NCBI GenBank assembly: GCA_030539395.1 | Contig: JAUNSC010000008.1 | Coordinates: 31,025 to 95,024, forward strand | Direction: 5' to 3' | From: Eubacteriales bacterium | GTDB taxonomy: Bacteria; Bacillota; Clostridia; Lachnospirales; Lachnospiraceae | DNA length: 64,000 nucleotides | Part shown: positions 41,570 through 50,171 of the stretch, piece by piece | How the letters are laid out: the number at the start of each line of letters is the position of its first letter | Position numbering within the stretch: the first letter of the stretch is position 1 | The notes under the pieces: generated by a model | The model's input: the letters and a program-made list of their open reading frames with translations, nothing else | What the model was told of the DNA's origin: nothing | Database searches by the model: none | Position numbers and translations under genes: made by a program

Positions 41570-43597
41570 CTATTCTTCCTTTATTCTTATACGGCTGCCG
41601 TCAGAAATCATTTTATCGGAAGAAACAATGACATTCTGATCACTTCCCAGGTTCCCCTGCTGCAGCGCTGCATTTGTCTCATTTTTGTCCAATACCGTCA
41701 CATCCACGCGGCGTGCCGTCAGTTCCGTTCCCAAAACAGAACTGCTTTCCTCCATCACATAAACAAAATATTTACCATTTTCCTCATAAAGCGCCTGAAT
41801 CGGAATACAGCACTCATAGGCATCAGACGTACGGGTTGCTTCCATCGTGGCCGATACTCCAGCTTCCAGTGAATCTGCCGGAAGCTGGACCGTCACATCC
41901 AGAAGTTCCTTATCCTCCTCGTTTATCCGAACGGTATCCACGGTTAACTCCTCCAGAGTCTGACTGTTTTTGCTGTTTGTCTTTACTTTCACTTCATCTC
42001 CCTTTGCAATATATTTTTCCTGCTCTTTTGAGACCTGTACCACCAGTTTGTTTCCGGCTGCAGTATCCGACAACAGAATTGCCGTGCCATCCGGAGTTTT
42101 TTCTCCTGTAATGAGATTAACTTTTGTGATCATTGCATCTATCGGTGCTGTCACCTTTCCATTTTGATCCATCAGACGCTCCAGCTTTTCAAGCTTTAAT
42201 TCCTCCTGTTCTCTTGTAATGGCATCAATTTCTCCGGTACTGTCCGTTCCCTGAGGCGCATTGGCATCTTCAACAGCCCTGCCTGCTGTCCTCAGACTAT
42301 CGTTTGCCGCTGTCACCGCATCTTCATATGCCTGCTGTTTTACGCGGATCTCTTCTTTGATCTGCTGTTTCATCTCTTCTGCGCTTGTCTGCTCTCCTGC
42401 CGCCTTTTTCTGCTGATAAGACACAAGTGCTGCATCCGCCGCTTCTTTTTCCTGCTCTTTAGCTTTTATCTGTTCTTCCGCCTCATCCAGAAGAGTCTGA
42501 TTTTCCTGGCGGATACGCTGTTCCAGAAGCCAAAGGTCTGCCGTTCCTTCTGTTTCTTCTGATTCAATCACCTGAGGTTCATCTCCGATAATAAATTCAT
42601 CATTTCCATTATTCACATCTGCAGACGGCTCTTTCTCCGGTGCTTCTGTCTGCGTCTCAGCAGATACTTCTGATTGTACTTTATCAGATTCCTCTGTATC
42701 TGATGATTCAGCCGGTATCTCTGAGTTCGGCACATCCGGCGGAATTTCCACAGGCAGTTCTTCCGGAGTTTCATCAAAAGTCAATTCCTCCGGCATATCA
42801 GGGACAGCCGGTTCGTTTACAGAGCTTTCAGAAAACTCCGGTATCGTCCCGGGCACCGCTTCTGATGATACCATTTCCTGCGCCGACATATGAACTTCCC
42901 ATTCCACGGACTTTACGCTGGCAGTATCCGCCATACTTTTTGCTTCCTCTAAAGCCTTTTGTACGGCCGCATCAATCGCTTCTTCAAGTTCTTCTTTATA
43001 TTCTACCGCTTCTTCGTATTCTTTCTGCTTTTGTTCGCAGGTCTGTTTCAACACCTCTTCTACCGGATCTGTCCCTGTACCTGAACCCTCATTCTGTTCC
43101 AGAGACTTCAGTTTCTTCTTCGCGCTGTTAAGTTCTGCTGCGGCTCTGCCAACTGACGTATTTCCTTTTCCCGCCGCCACATTATAGTCCTCCACTGCAC
43201 GGTTTTGGCTTAAGGCATCTTTATAAGCTTTTGCATCACGATCGCTTTCCTTATCCTGCGACGTAAGATCCGCCTTTTTCATCTCCTGCTTCTGATTTAA
43301 AATCTGTTCCTTCAGGCTCTCAAGATCAATCTCAAAAAGTACATCGCCTTTCTCAACCTGCTGTCCCTCTTCCACATAAATAGTCTTTACTGTCTGTCCC
43401 GCCAGTGTCGATACAGCCTGTTCACGGTTCTGTACCACCTTCCCGCTTCCGGTTACCTGATGAGGGATCTTGCCTCTTTCCGCTTTTTTTACGGTCACTT
43501 TTGCAATGGTCATGCTGTCTGCTGCTCTGGACAAAAAAGTGAACATCAGCATAAGTGCCAGAAATCCTGCAAAAAATCCCATAATTTTTCGTTTCAT
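41570..43597 (-). CDS. HlyD/MacA-type membrane fusion (adaptor) protein with acidic insert
   Basis: A 675-residue adaptor, much longer than the usual 350-450. A membrane anchor (about residues 5-25) is followed by the first half of a lipoyl domain (V-S-T-L-A-G-Q-T-V-K-T-I-Y-V-E-E-G-Q-Q-V-E-K-G-D-V-L). A first coiled-coil arm (about 95-235) and a Glu/Pro/Ser-rich acidic stretch of about 110 residues (about 245-355) come next, then a second coiled-coil arm (to about 465), the other half of the lipoyl domain (V-T-A-P-I-D-A-M-I-T-K-V near 485) and beta-barrel domains. The start is ATG 43597 with TGGAGGAA upstream. It sits between sugar-type ABC permeases and a MacB-core-like protein. Confidence 0.82.
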   Translation of the reverse strand: MKRKIMGFFAGFLALMLMFTFLSRAADSMTIAKVTVKKAERGKIPHQVTGSGKVVQNREQAVSTLAGQTVKTIYVEEGQQVEKGDVLFEIDLESLKEQILNQKQEMKKADLTSQDKESDRDAKAYKDALSQNRAVEDYNVAAGKGNTSVGRAAAELNSAKKKLKSLEQNEGSGTGTDPVEEVLKQTCEQKQKEYEEAVEYKEELEEAIDAAVQKALEEAKSMADTASVKSVEWEVHMSAQEMVSSEAVPGTIPEFSESSVNEPAVPDMPEELTFDETPEELPVEIPPDVPNSEIPAESSDTEESDKVQSEVSAETQTEAPEKEPSADVNNGNDEFIIGDEPQVIESEETEGTADLWLLEQRIRQENQTLLDEAEEQIKAKEQEKEAADAALVSYQQKKAAGEQTSAEEMKQQIKEEIRVKQQAYEDAVTAANDSLRTAGRAVEDANAPQGTDSTGEIDAITREQEELKLEKLERLMDQNGKVTAPIDAMITKVNLITGEKTPDGTAILLSDTAAGNKLVVQVSKEQEKYIAKGDEVKVKTNSKNSQTLEELTVDTVRINEEDKELLDVTVQLPADSLEAGVSATMEATRTSDAYECCIPIQALYEENGKYFVYVMEESSSVLGTELTARRVDVTVLDKNETNAALQQGNLGSDQNVIVSSDKMISDGSRIRIKEE

Positions 43598-43638
43598 TTT
43601 TTCTTCCTCCATTTATACCAGCCGCATAACCAGACGGC

Positions 43639-44493
43639 TTATTCCTTTACAGCCGCCGCTGCGATCCCCTGCTCCAGATAATCCTGGCCCAAAAGAAATA
43701 CAAAAACTGCGGGGATCAGCGTCACTACTGAACTTACGAAAGCAATCCCCGCTTTTTCCAGTCCGATATTGGGTAAAAAAAGAGACAGAGGCCAAAGCGT
43801 CTTGTCTTTCAAAAAAGTAAGGGGCTGTTCAATCAGGTTCCAATATTCCAGAAAATTTAGCACCATCGCCGAAACAATACCTCCCGCACCAAGGGGTATT
43901 CCAATATGTAAAAATATCTGCAGCGCTCCGGCGCCGTCAAGCTTTGCTGACTCAATAATTGCCCCGGGAATCCCACGGAAAAAGCGGTACATGATAAAAA
44001 CCGGAAAGGTTGAAAACACAGCCGGCAGGATAATTCCCAAATGACTGTCCAGAAGATGCATCCGGTCAAGTATCAGATAATCCGACAGCATCCGGACCTG
44101 AAAGGGCATCATCATCAAAATAATATATAACGTATAAACCGCTTTCCGAAAAGGAAATTCAAACCGGGCAAATCCCCAGGCAGCCGGAATACCGATCAGG
44201 AGCTGTCCTGCAAGTATCCCCGCAGTCAATTTCACAGAATTCCAAAACATCACAAAAAATTGCGGTGAATCCAGCAGCAATTCCACATAATTCTGCAATG
44301 TAGGAAACAGCGGCATAAATCTCCAGGAGACAAAACCTTCGCTCCCTTTCATGACCGGGCCCAGATTATCTGTCAGTTCTCCCACATCCATCAGCGCTCC
44401 CGTTGCCAGAAAAATTACGGGATAGCAGCAGATGACTGCCAATATTATAAGAGGTATCAGCAACAGATACCGCATTTGAACTGTCTTTCTCAT
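43639..44493 (-). CDS. Carbohydrate ABC transporter permease (MalG/LacG type)
   Basis: A 284-residue inner-membrane permease with six helices of the binding-protein-dependent family. The ATPase-coupling EAA loop is present as E-S-A-K-L-D-G-A-G-A-L-Q-I-F-L-H-I-G-I-P near residue 190. Some 75 residues between helix 1 and the permease core are extracellular. It pairs with the MalF-type permease encoded just upstream (25 bases). No ATPase gene is in the operon; Firmicutes often share one MsmX-type ATPase between several such importers. Confidence 0.9.
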   Translation of the reverse strand: MRKTVQMRYLLLIPLIILAVICCYPVIFLATGALMDVGELTDNLGPVMKGSEGFVSWRFMPLFPTLQNYVELLLDSPQFFVMFWNSVKLTAGILAGQLLIGIPAAWGFARFEFPFRKAVYTLYIILMMMPFQVRMLSDYLILDRMHLLDSHLGIILPAVFSTFPVFIMYRFFRGIPGAIIESAKLDGAGALQIFLHIGIPLGAGGIVSAMVLNFLEYWNLIEQPLTFLKDKTLWPLSLFLPNIGLEKAGIAFVSSVVTLIPAVFVFLLGQDYLEQGIAAAAVKE

Positions 44494-44518
44494 TGATGCA
44501 CCCCCTTTTTGTCATCCG

Positions 44519-45391
44519 CTATTCTTTTTCCCATACACGCTGCAATAACAATACAAGCATTAGAATCACAACTGCATTTACCACTGCCCCTGCCGCCATC
44601 TTATCCAGTGACAGTTCACGGAACCAGTTATTAAACAGGTGCTGCATCATATAAATACTGCTGTGGGGATAGTCGCCTGCTACCAGATATGCTTCTCTGA
44701 AAACTTTAAAAGAATTTAAAAATGAAAGTACCGCGATGGTATACAAAGAGGGCAGTAAATTTGGCAGAGTAATGCTGATAAAGCACCTCCACTCTCCCGC
44801 TCCGTCTACCCTCGCCGCCTCATAAATATCACCCGATATGCCGGCCAGCCCTGCCAGCCATAAAATCACATCATATCCCAGGTTTTTCCATATGTAACTG
44901 AATACCAGAACCCCAAAAGCGTATTCTGAATTCATCCAGTCAACAGCCCGCATGCCTGCCAGTGACAGAATTCCATTTAACATTCCCTTTACATGAAATA
45001 AAAGCTTCCACAAAAGGACTACAGATGCCACGGGAATTGCCATCGGCATCAGATACATGCTTTTCAAAATGCTTCCCATTTTTTTTTGCCCCTGCAGAAG
45101 CACTGCTGCCGCCAGCGAACAGAATATCAGCATCGGAATGCAAATACCCGTGAAGCGGAATGTATTATATGCTGCCTGCCGAAAAGCGGTGTTTGAAAAC
45201 ACTGTCCGGAAGTTCTTCAATCCCACAAATTTTCCGCTCATCACTTCCGTAAAAGAACGGCGTATCACGTCCAAAAACGGTATGAAAATAAATACCAGTA
45301 CGCCTGCCAGGCTGGGAAGGATAAAAAGAAATCCCTCCCACTTCCGGCATTGCCCGGAACCTCTGCTCCTCTTTGCAGATATTCCCTTCAT
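44519..45391 (-). CDS. Carbohydrate ABC transporter permease (MalF/UgpA type)
   Basis: A 290-residue permease with six helices. It begins with F-L-F-I-L-P-S-L-A-G-V-L-V-F near residue 20 and R-R-S-F-T-E, both typical of UgpA/LacF proteins. The EAA loop reads E-A-A-R-V-D-G-A-G-E-W-R-C-F-I-S-I-T-L-P near residue 190. It follows the large solute-binding protein gene by 13 bases and forms a heterodimer with the next permease. Confidence 0.9.
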   Translation of the reverse strand: MKGISAKRSRGSGQCRKWEGFLFILPSLAGVLVFIFIPFLDVIRRSFTEVMSGKFVGLKNFRTVFSNTAFRQAAYNTFRFTGICIPMLIFCSLAAAVLLQGQKKMGSILKSMYLMPMAIPVASVVLLWKLLFHVKGMLNGILSLAGMRAVDWMNSEYAFGVLVFSYIWKNLGYDVILWLAGLAGISGDIYEAARVDGAGEWRCFISITLPNLLPSLYTIAVLSFLNSFKVFREAYLVAGDYPHSSIYMMQHLFNNWFRELSLDKMAAGAVVNAVVILMLVLLLQRVWEKE

Positions 45392-45404
45392 AAAATGTCA
45401 CCGC

Positions 45405-47654
45405 CTATTCAGCCAGGTACAAACTCATTTTCTGATTTATGGTACTGACTGCTTCCTCTACAGAGATTTCTCCTGCGACACACTTTCCGGCCTGTTCCAG
45501 TATCAGTTCCTCCATCACCGCATCTGTCAGAGACGGTGTGTCAAGAGTTTCCACCATTGACATGAATTTCTCCTTTTCTTCTTCTGAAGGTCCATAAGTG
45601 TCAAACATAATATCCACCCTGTTTCCCTCTTCATCTATTGTAGACCAGCCTGAGCTTCCAAGCCCTACTCCGGCCTGAGGAATTTCTTCTTCCATAGCTT
45701 TTTTATTAACTGGAAGACCTCCGCCCTGATTAGAACTCTGCGGCACTTCCGACAGCAGGAATTTTACAAATTTTTCCGCGCCTTCTGTCTGTGTACTTTT
45801 ACTGGAAATACCTGCCACGGTGGAAGGAACAAAAACATTTTGTCCCGTATAGGGAGCAAGTATATAATCCAGGTTTTCCTGATCATTCAGCGTTGCAGCA
45901 TCACCCAGAGAGTTACCGCTGCTTAAGTTTATCTCATCAAGTTTACATTGGCCTGCAAGGAAATTATAGCTTCCTGTTACCGTTGTCAAATCGTAACCAT
46001 AATCATCCGTGCTTCCCATATAGATATATCTGTATTCTTCTTCTGACTCATCATACTGATTTAATTCAAAGATTTCTTTTATCTGTGTGATAAAATCTTT
46101 TACCGCCTCGCTGTTAAATTCACCGTCCTCTGTTACCATGGCCGGTGAACAGGCAGTGTAGAACTCTCTTAAAAACCAGTAAATATTGCCGGCGCTCACG
46201 ATCATGCTGATCGCTGTGTCCTCCTGACGCAGCTGCTGCGCCGCATCTGCCAGAGATGCAAGATCCGTTATTTTTTCCAGAATGGAAGCTTCTCCCTGAA
46301 GTACAGGCATCTTAAAGCGGGTAGGTATTGCATAAATGCTCTCATCCCGGGCATATGTACCTGCGATATTCTCATATAACCCTTCTGATTGTACAATTTC
46401 CCCGTAAATATCCCGCAGATCCTTAAGCACACCCTTTTCTATGTAAGAATCCACCGGCATTCCATCCAGAATTAAAATATCCGGCCCATTGCCCGCCATA
46501 ATTTCCGTGTTCAATGTGCGCAGGGCATCTGAAGCTGTCACTGCATCTTCCCCGGAAATACCAATTTCCAGGTTCACATAATATTCCGGATTCTGATTCT
46601 GAAACATGGAAGCGGCCTGCTGTACATCTGCATTCTCGTTCAGGGAATAGATATGCAGTTCCTTATCCGGTACAGTCGGCACATCGGCTTCATACGTATA
46701 ACAGAAAATTTTAAATTCTCCGCTGTCACTGGCAAACACGAGAAGTGATCCATCCTCCGTCACCTGCATTTTCTGCAGCGAAACACTTGGTTTTGCAAGA
46801 GAATTAAGCTTTCCGTCCACCAGCTGTTCCACAACACTGCCGCCCTGCATATATCGGAAAATCCCTTTGCTGTTACAATAATATACTTCTCCTTCCTCTG
46901 TTCCCTTTGCCATAACCAGCGGGTAAGAAGCCACACTGTATATCATAAAATTATCTTTATCCGCATCAATTTCCTTTTTTATGACACTCTCTGTTTTTTC
47001 CTCACCAGTCTGATAATCATAGACAAACACTTCTTCTGTGCCAAAAACATACACTTCATTTCCAGCCTGCTGCACAAACTGTACCGGATTTTCATTTTCA
47101 TTATAGTTACAGATCTGTTCTCCGGTCTTTGTATCAAAGAGTGCTGACTGATCTCCCACTCCACGCACCAGAAGTTTCTCTTCTTCCGTGAAAAATACCT
47201 GCCATGCATAGCTGTCTAATTCTTCCAGCTCCAGTTCCGTCGGCTGTCCATCTTTTGAAAAGATTACGCTTATATCATCTGTAAAGTCTGAATCCTTTGC
47301 AAAATCACAAAATACCGTTCCCTCTGGCGAAATTGCACCCGAACATAAATATTTATCTTCATATTTTTCAGGTATGGCAAATGCCTCTTCCCATGTGGAA
47401 CCATTATCTGAAGATTTCCACACCGATGTTCCATCCGCTGTCATTGCCAGAATACTCAGAGAGCCGTCATCAAGTACCCTTCCGTTGTGTAATATCTGAA
47501 TACCTTCCGGCAGTGCAATCTCACTTTCCATGTAGCGGCCCATAGCCGTGTCACCGGATTCCGCCGCCGCTGTCATTCCTCCGGTGTTTATGCCTGTTAC
47601 TGCAATTGCCGCTGCCATCACTGCAGCTGCTGTTCCCCTTATACTGCGTTTCAT
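45405..47654 (-). CDS. Extracellular solute-binding protein with large N-terminal propeller-like region
   Basis: A 749-residue secreted protein, about 300 residues longer than usual. A signal peptide (about residues 1-32, ending M-T-A-A-A-E-S-G) lacks a lipobox Cys. Residues 35-335 look like repeated beta blades: S-S-D-N-G-S-T-W-E-E-A-F resembles a sialidase Asp box, and short segments of V-F-V-Y-D-Y, Y-Y-C-N-S-K-G-I and L-L-V-F-A-S-D recur about every 45 residues. Residues 340-749 are a family 1 solute-binding domain (E-L-H-I-Y-S-L-N-E-N-A-D ... N-Q-N-P-E-Y-Y-V; M-A-G-N-G-P-D-I-L-I-L-D; L-L-P/F-V-P-S-T-V-A-G-I-S). It is the first gene of the operon. A repeat shared with the response-regulator promoter lies upstream. 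The ligand is unknown. Confidence 0.82.
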   Translation of the reverse strand: MKRSIRGTAAAVMAAAIAVTGINTGGMTAAAESGDTAMGRYMESEIALPEGIQILHNGRVLDDGSLSILAMTADGTSVWKSSDNGSTWEEAFAIPEKYEDKYLCSGAISPEGTVFCDFAKDSDFTDDISVIFSKDGQPTELELEELDSYAWQVFFTEEEKLLVRGVGDQSALFDTKTGEQICNYNENENPVQFVQQAGNEVYVFGTEEVFVYDYQTGEEKTESVIKKEIDADKDNFMIYSVASYPLVMAKGTEEGEVYYCNSKGIFRYMQGGSVVEQLVDGKLNSLAKPSVSLQKMQVTEDGSLLVFASDSGEFKIFCYTYEADVPTVPDKELHIYSLNENADVQQAASMFQNQNPEYYVNLEIGISGEDAVTASDALRTLNTEIMAGNGPDILILDGMPVDSYIEKGVLKDLRDIYGEIVQSEGLYENIAGTYARDESIYAIPTRFKMPVLQGEASILEKITDLASLADAAQQLRQEDTAISMIVSAGNIYWFLREFYTACSPAMVTEDGEFNSEAVKDFITQIKEIFELNQYDESEEEYRYIYMGSTDDYGYDLTTVTGSYNFLAGQCKLDEINLSSGNSLGDAATLNDQENLDYILAPYTGQNVFVPSTVAGISSKSTQTEGAEKFVKFLLSEVPQSSNQGGGLPVNKKAMEEEIPQAGVGLGSSGWSTIDEEGNRVDIMFDTYGPSEEEKEKFMSMVETLDTPSLTDAVMEELILEQAGKCVAGEISVEEAVSTINQKMSLYLAE

Positions 47655-47713
47655 ACTTTAACCTCCAATTCTGTTGTCAACTACCTGTACACGATATAAA
47701 GTAACACAGGAAT

Positions 47714-47730
47714 CTCTAAATATCCTCTAA
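47714..47730 (-). promoter_or_regulatory. Direct repeat (likely response-regulator site) of the solute-binding operon promoter
   Basis: On the minus strand TTAGAG occurs twice, 11 bases apart (47725-47730 and 47714-47719). The repeat and the following bases ATTCCTGTG match the promoter of the response-regulator gene at 49393-49418. A -10-like TACTTT (47698-47703), overlapping TTATAT, lies ten bases downstream, the same distance as TATAAT in the other promoter. No -35 consensus is present, as expected for an activated promoter. Confidence 0.8.
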
Positions 47731-47744
47731 GATTCCGAAAAAAT

Positions 47745-47783
47745 AAAGGAAAGAAAAGGTTAATGTACTCCTTTTCTTTCCTT
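47745..47783 (-). terminator. Terminator of the DASS transporter gene
   Basis: AAAGGAAAGAAAAGG pairs with CCTTTTCTTTCCTT around a ten-base loop; on the minus strand TTTATTTTTT follows. It lies 36 bases after the transporter stop and upstream of the regulated operon promoter. Confidence 0.82.
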
Positions 47784-47819
47784 CTTTATTTATCTGTGAT
47801 TTATTTGTCTGCCATTCAC

Positions 47820-49241
47820 TTAAACTGTACTAAATGCCGGCCAGAACCGCAGCATCACATAACATATCGCTGTCATTAAGATTATGACCATAACGGTCAT
47901 TTTCACACCTTCTTTAAACATATACTTCGGCTGCAGGCCATAACCCACCGGAATTGCACGAATTGATGTCGGGAGCATATACGAAAGGTTCACTCCAACA
48001 GAGGCAATATAAACAAACGGCACCGGGTTTAATCCTATTCCCTGAATAATGGAAATAACAATCGGCATTGCCACTGCGGCTGTGGCTGTATTTGACGTAA
48101 CATCAGATAAAAGCAATGTTACTGTAATAATCACAAATACAGTGGTTAATCCCCCTGTGAGCCCTAACCCGGCAACCATGCTGCCTATTGCATCCGCTGC
48201 TCCTGATTGGTTGATCAGAGTTCCGGCTGCAAGCCCGCCTGCAAATACGTAGATTAATTCCCATATGATTTTTGTCTGAACATTTCCCCAGACCATTAAT
48301 CTCTTTCCGTCTTTTCTTGTTATAAGGAAAGAAAGAATTGCACAAATAATAAATGCATATGCCGGTTTCAATCCGGGCAAATATGCCTGATAGAGCTGCC
48401 TTGTAAAAGAGAGTACGGTAGCAATCAAAAATAAGATCAAAGAACATTTTTCTTCGAAACTCATCCTGGGCATTTTCCGGTATTCTTCCTGAAAATATTC
48501 CTTCGAGCCTCCAAGACTTTCATCTTTTTTTACATCTCTAAGCATAAACATAATATTGCTGACAACCAGCACTATCATAATCGGAAAAAACCGCACTACC
48601 CAGGAAGCATACATATACTCTTCCCCTGTAAGCTGCTGAAGATAGTCTACTGTAACCAGATTCATGGCTCCGCCAAGAGGTGATGCCAAACCACCGATAC
48701 CTGCGGCATAAGCAATGTTCAGAAGAAGCTTCGAACCTACTTTACTGTGAGAGATATCTCCCTCTCCGACATATTTCAGCATCGACACCGCAATCGGCGT
48801 AACCGTGGCACAAACAACTGAATTTGGCAGTATCGATGATAACAGCGTTGAAAGCATAAACCAGAAAACAAGCTGCGTTCTTAAGTTTTCACCGACCATT
48901 CCCAGAAAACCGGCTGCAATTCGTTTATCCAATCCCGTTTCTTCCCATGATACTGTCAAAATGGAAGCACCTAAAAGAAGCAATATCGTTTCAGACGCAT
49001 AATTGGCAATAACTGCAGACATATCACACATCTGGATAACAGCGTTTACCGCTATCGGCAAAAATGCTGTTACTGCATAATCAACCGGTGCCGTAACCCA
49101 CCAGAATGCCATCCATGCCACCGTTCCTATTGCTGCTCTGCTTCCAACCGTAGAAAACACCGATTCAGGAAGTATGAAGCAGCATAATAAAAAAAGTACC
49201 GGTCCAATACCAAGAAAAATTACCCGATTTTTGTTTTTCAT
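47820..49241 (-). CDS. DASS/SLC13-family anion symporter (CitT-like)
   Basis: A 473-residue membrane protein with about 12 helices. It has the family's two substrate loops: S-S-I-L-P-N-S-V-V-C-A-T-V-T-P-I-A near residue 137 (SNT-like) and S-D-V-T-S-N-T-A-T-A-A-V-A-M-P-I near 370 with the classical S-N-T. These proteins take up di- or tricarboxylates or sulfate, usually with sodium. The substrate cannot be fixed. It lies between the response-regulator-controlled operon and the two-component genes, but has its own terminator, and the shared repeat is not in its promoter orientation. Confidence 0.88.
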   Translation of the reverse strand: MKNKNRVIFLGIGPVLFLLCCFILPESVFSTVGSRAAIGTVAWMAFWWVTAPVDYAVTAFLPIAVNAVIQMCDMSAVIANYASETILLLLGASILTVSWEETGLDKRIAAGFLGMVGENLRTQLVFWFMLSTLLSSILPNSVVCATVTPIAVSMLKYVGEGDISHSKVGSKLLLNIAYAAGIGGLASPLGGAMNLVTVDYLQQLTGEEYMYASWVVRFFPIMIVLVVSNIMFMLRDVKKDESLGGSKEYFQEEYRKMPRMSFEEKCSLILFLIATVLSFTRQLYQAYLPGLKPAYAFIICAILSFLITRKDGKRLMVWGNVQTKIIWELIYVFAGGLAAGTLINQSGAADAIGSMVAGLGLTGGLTTVFVIITVTLLLSDVTSNTATAAVAMPIVISIIQGIGLNPVPFVYIASVGVNLSYMLPTSIRAIPVGYGLQPKYMFKEGVKMTVMVIILMTAICYVMLRFWPAFSTV

Positions 49242-49392
49242 TTCTTAATCCTCTTAATACTTTTATAATACTGTCATCTGTATACAAACTGCATTCTATC
49301 AAAAATTATCCATTCTTTCAACCTTTTTCATATCTGCTCTTTCCTTTTCATAGTGACTGTGATATCTGCGCGGGATCTCCGGATTTTAGCTT

Positions 49393-49425
49393 TTAGAGAA
49401 TCCTTAGAGATTTCTGTGATATAAT
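49393..49425 (+). promoter_or_regulatory. Auto-regulated promoter of the two-component system
   Basis: TTAGAG occurs at 49393-49398 and 49404-49409 (11-base period) and TATAAT at 49420-49425. The repeat covers the -35 position, the layout used by OmpR-type activators. The same repeat, downstream bases (ATTYCTGTG) and spacing occur before the solute-binding operon. Confidence 0.82.
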
Positions 49426-49490
49426 ACCATTATCCGGCAGGTTACTGTCATTTTAAGCCTGCTCTCACTTTAATATCAGGAGATATTCAA

Positions 49491-50171
49491 ATGCGTATTT
49501 TAATGATTGAGGATGACCGAAAACTATGTGCTTCAATAAAATTTCAGCTTGAAAAACAAGGATTTTCTGTAGATGTATGCCATGACGGTGAAGAGGGACT
49601 TTTTCTGATAAGAGAGAATGCTCACGACTGTGTCCTTCTGGATCGTATGCTGCCGGGAATGGATGGCATAAGCGTTCTGAAAACTGCCCGAAACAGCGGT
49701 GTTTGTACTCCTGTGATCATGGTCACTGCCCTGGGGGAATTATCTGATCGCGTCCAGGGACTGGATACCGGGGCTGATGACTATATTGTGAAACCTTTTG
49801 CTTTTGAAGAGTTGATGGCGCGCATCCGCTCTGCCCTTCGCCGCCCGGTTATTTATCGAAATGAACATCTCTGTACTTTTGGAGATGTCTGCTATGATTC
49901 CATGCAGAAAACTTTAAAAGGGCATGATTCCTCCTGCTCTCTTTCCAAAAGAGAAGGGGAACTTATGGAATTATTTTTGAGAAATCCAAATCAGACTCTG
50001 CCAAGATCTTTGATCCTCGGCCGCGTATGGGGACCTGATGCCGAAATTGAAGACGGCAATCTGGATAATTATATCTATTTTCTCCGCAGACGCCTGAAAA
50101 GTTTAAAAAGCCGCCTTGTCATTAAATCTGTCCGTGGTGTGGGCTATCGTCTGGAGGTAATAAATGCTTAA
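49491..50171 (+). CDS. OmpR-family response regulator
   Basis: A 226-residue regulator. The receiver domain (about residues 1-118) has the acidic pair E-D-D near residue 7, the phosphorylated Asp in V-L-L-D-R-M-L-P-G-M-D-G near 52, T-A near 80 and Lys in I-V-K-P-F near 102. The C-terminal winged helix (about 125-222) has L-S-K-R-E-G-E-L-M-E-L-F-L-R-N-P and the R-R-R-L-K recognition and R-G-V-G-Y-R-L end. The start has CAGGAGATATTCAA upstream. It overlaps the sensor kinase by eight bases. Confidence 0.95.
   Translation: MRILMIEDDRKLCASIKFQLEKQGFSVDVCHDGEEGLFLIRENAHDCVLLDRMLPGMDGISVLKTARNSGVCTPVIMVTALGELSDRVQGLDTGADDYIVKPFAFEELMARIRSALRRPVIYRNEHLCTFGDVCYDSMQKTLKGHDSSCSLSKREGELMELFLRNPNQTLPRSLILGRVWGPDAEIEDGNLDNYIYFLRRRLKSLKSRLVIKSVRGVGYRLEVINA

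Noticed and set aside
43639-47654. Missing ABC ATPase as a sign of a broken importer
   Set aside because: Both permeases keep intact EAA loops, and Firmicutes commonly share one MsmX-type ATPase among sugar importers, so its absence alone is not unusual.
47660-49490. DASS transporter as a third member of the two-component regulon
   Set aside because: The shared repeat before 49491 points toward the response-regulator gene, and the transporter's own upstream region shows no TTAGAG pair in its orientation. It also has its own terminator.
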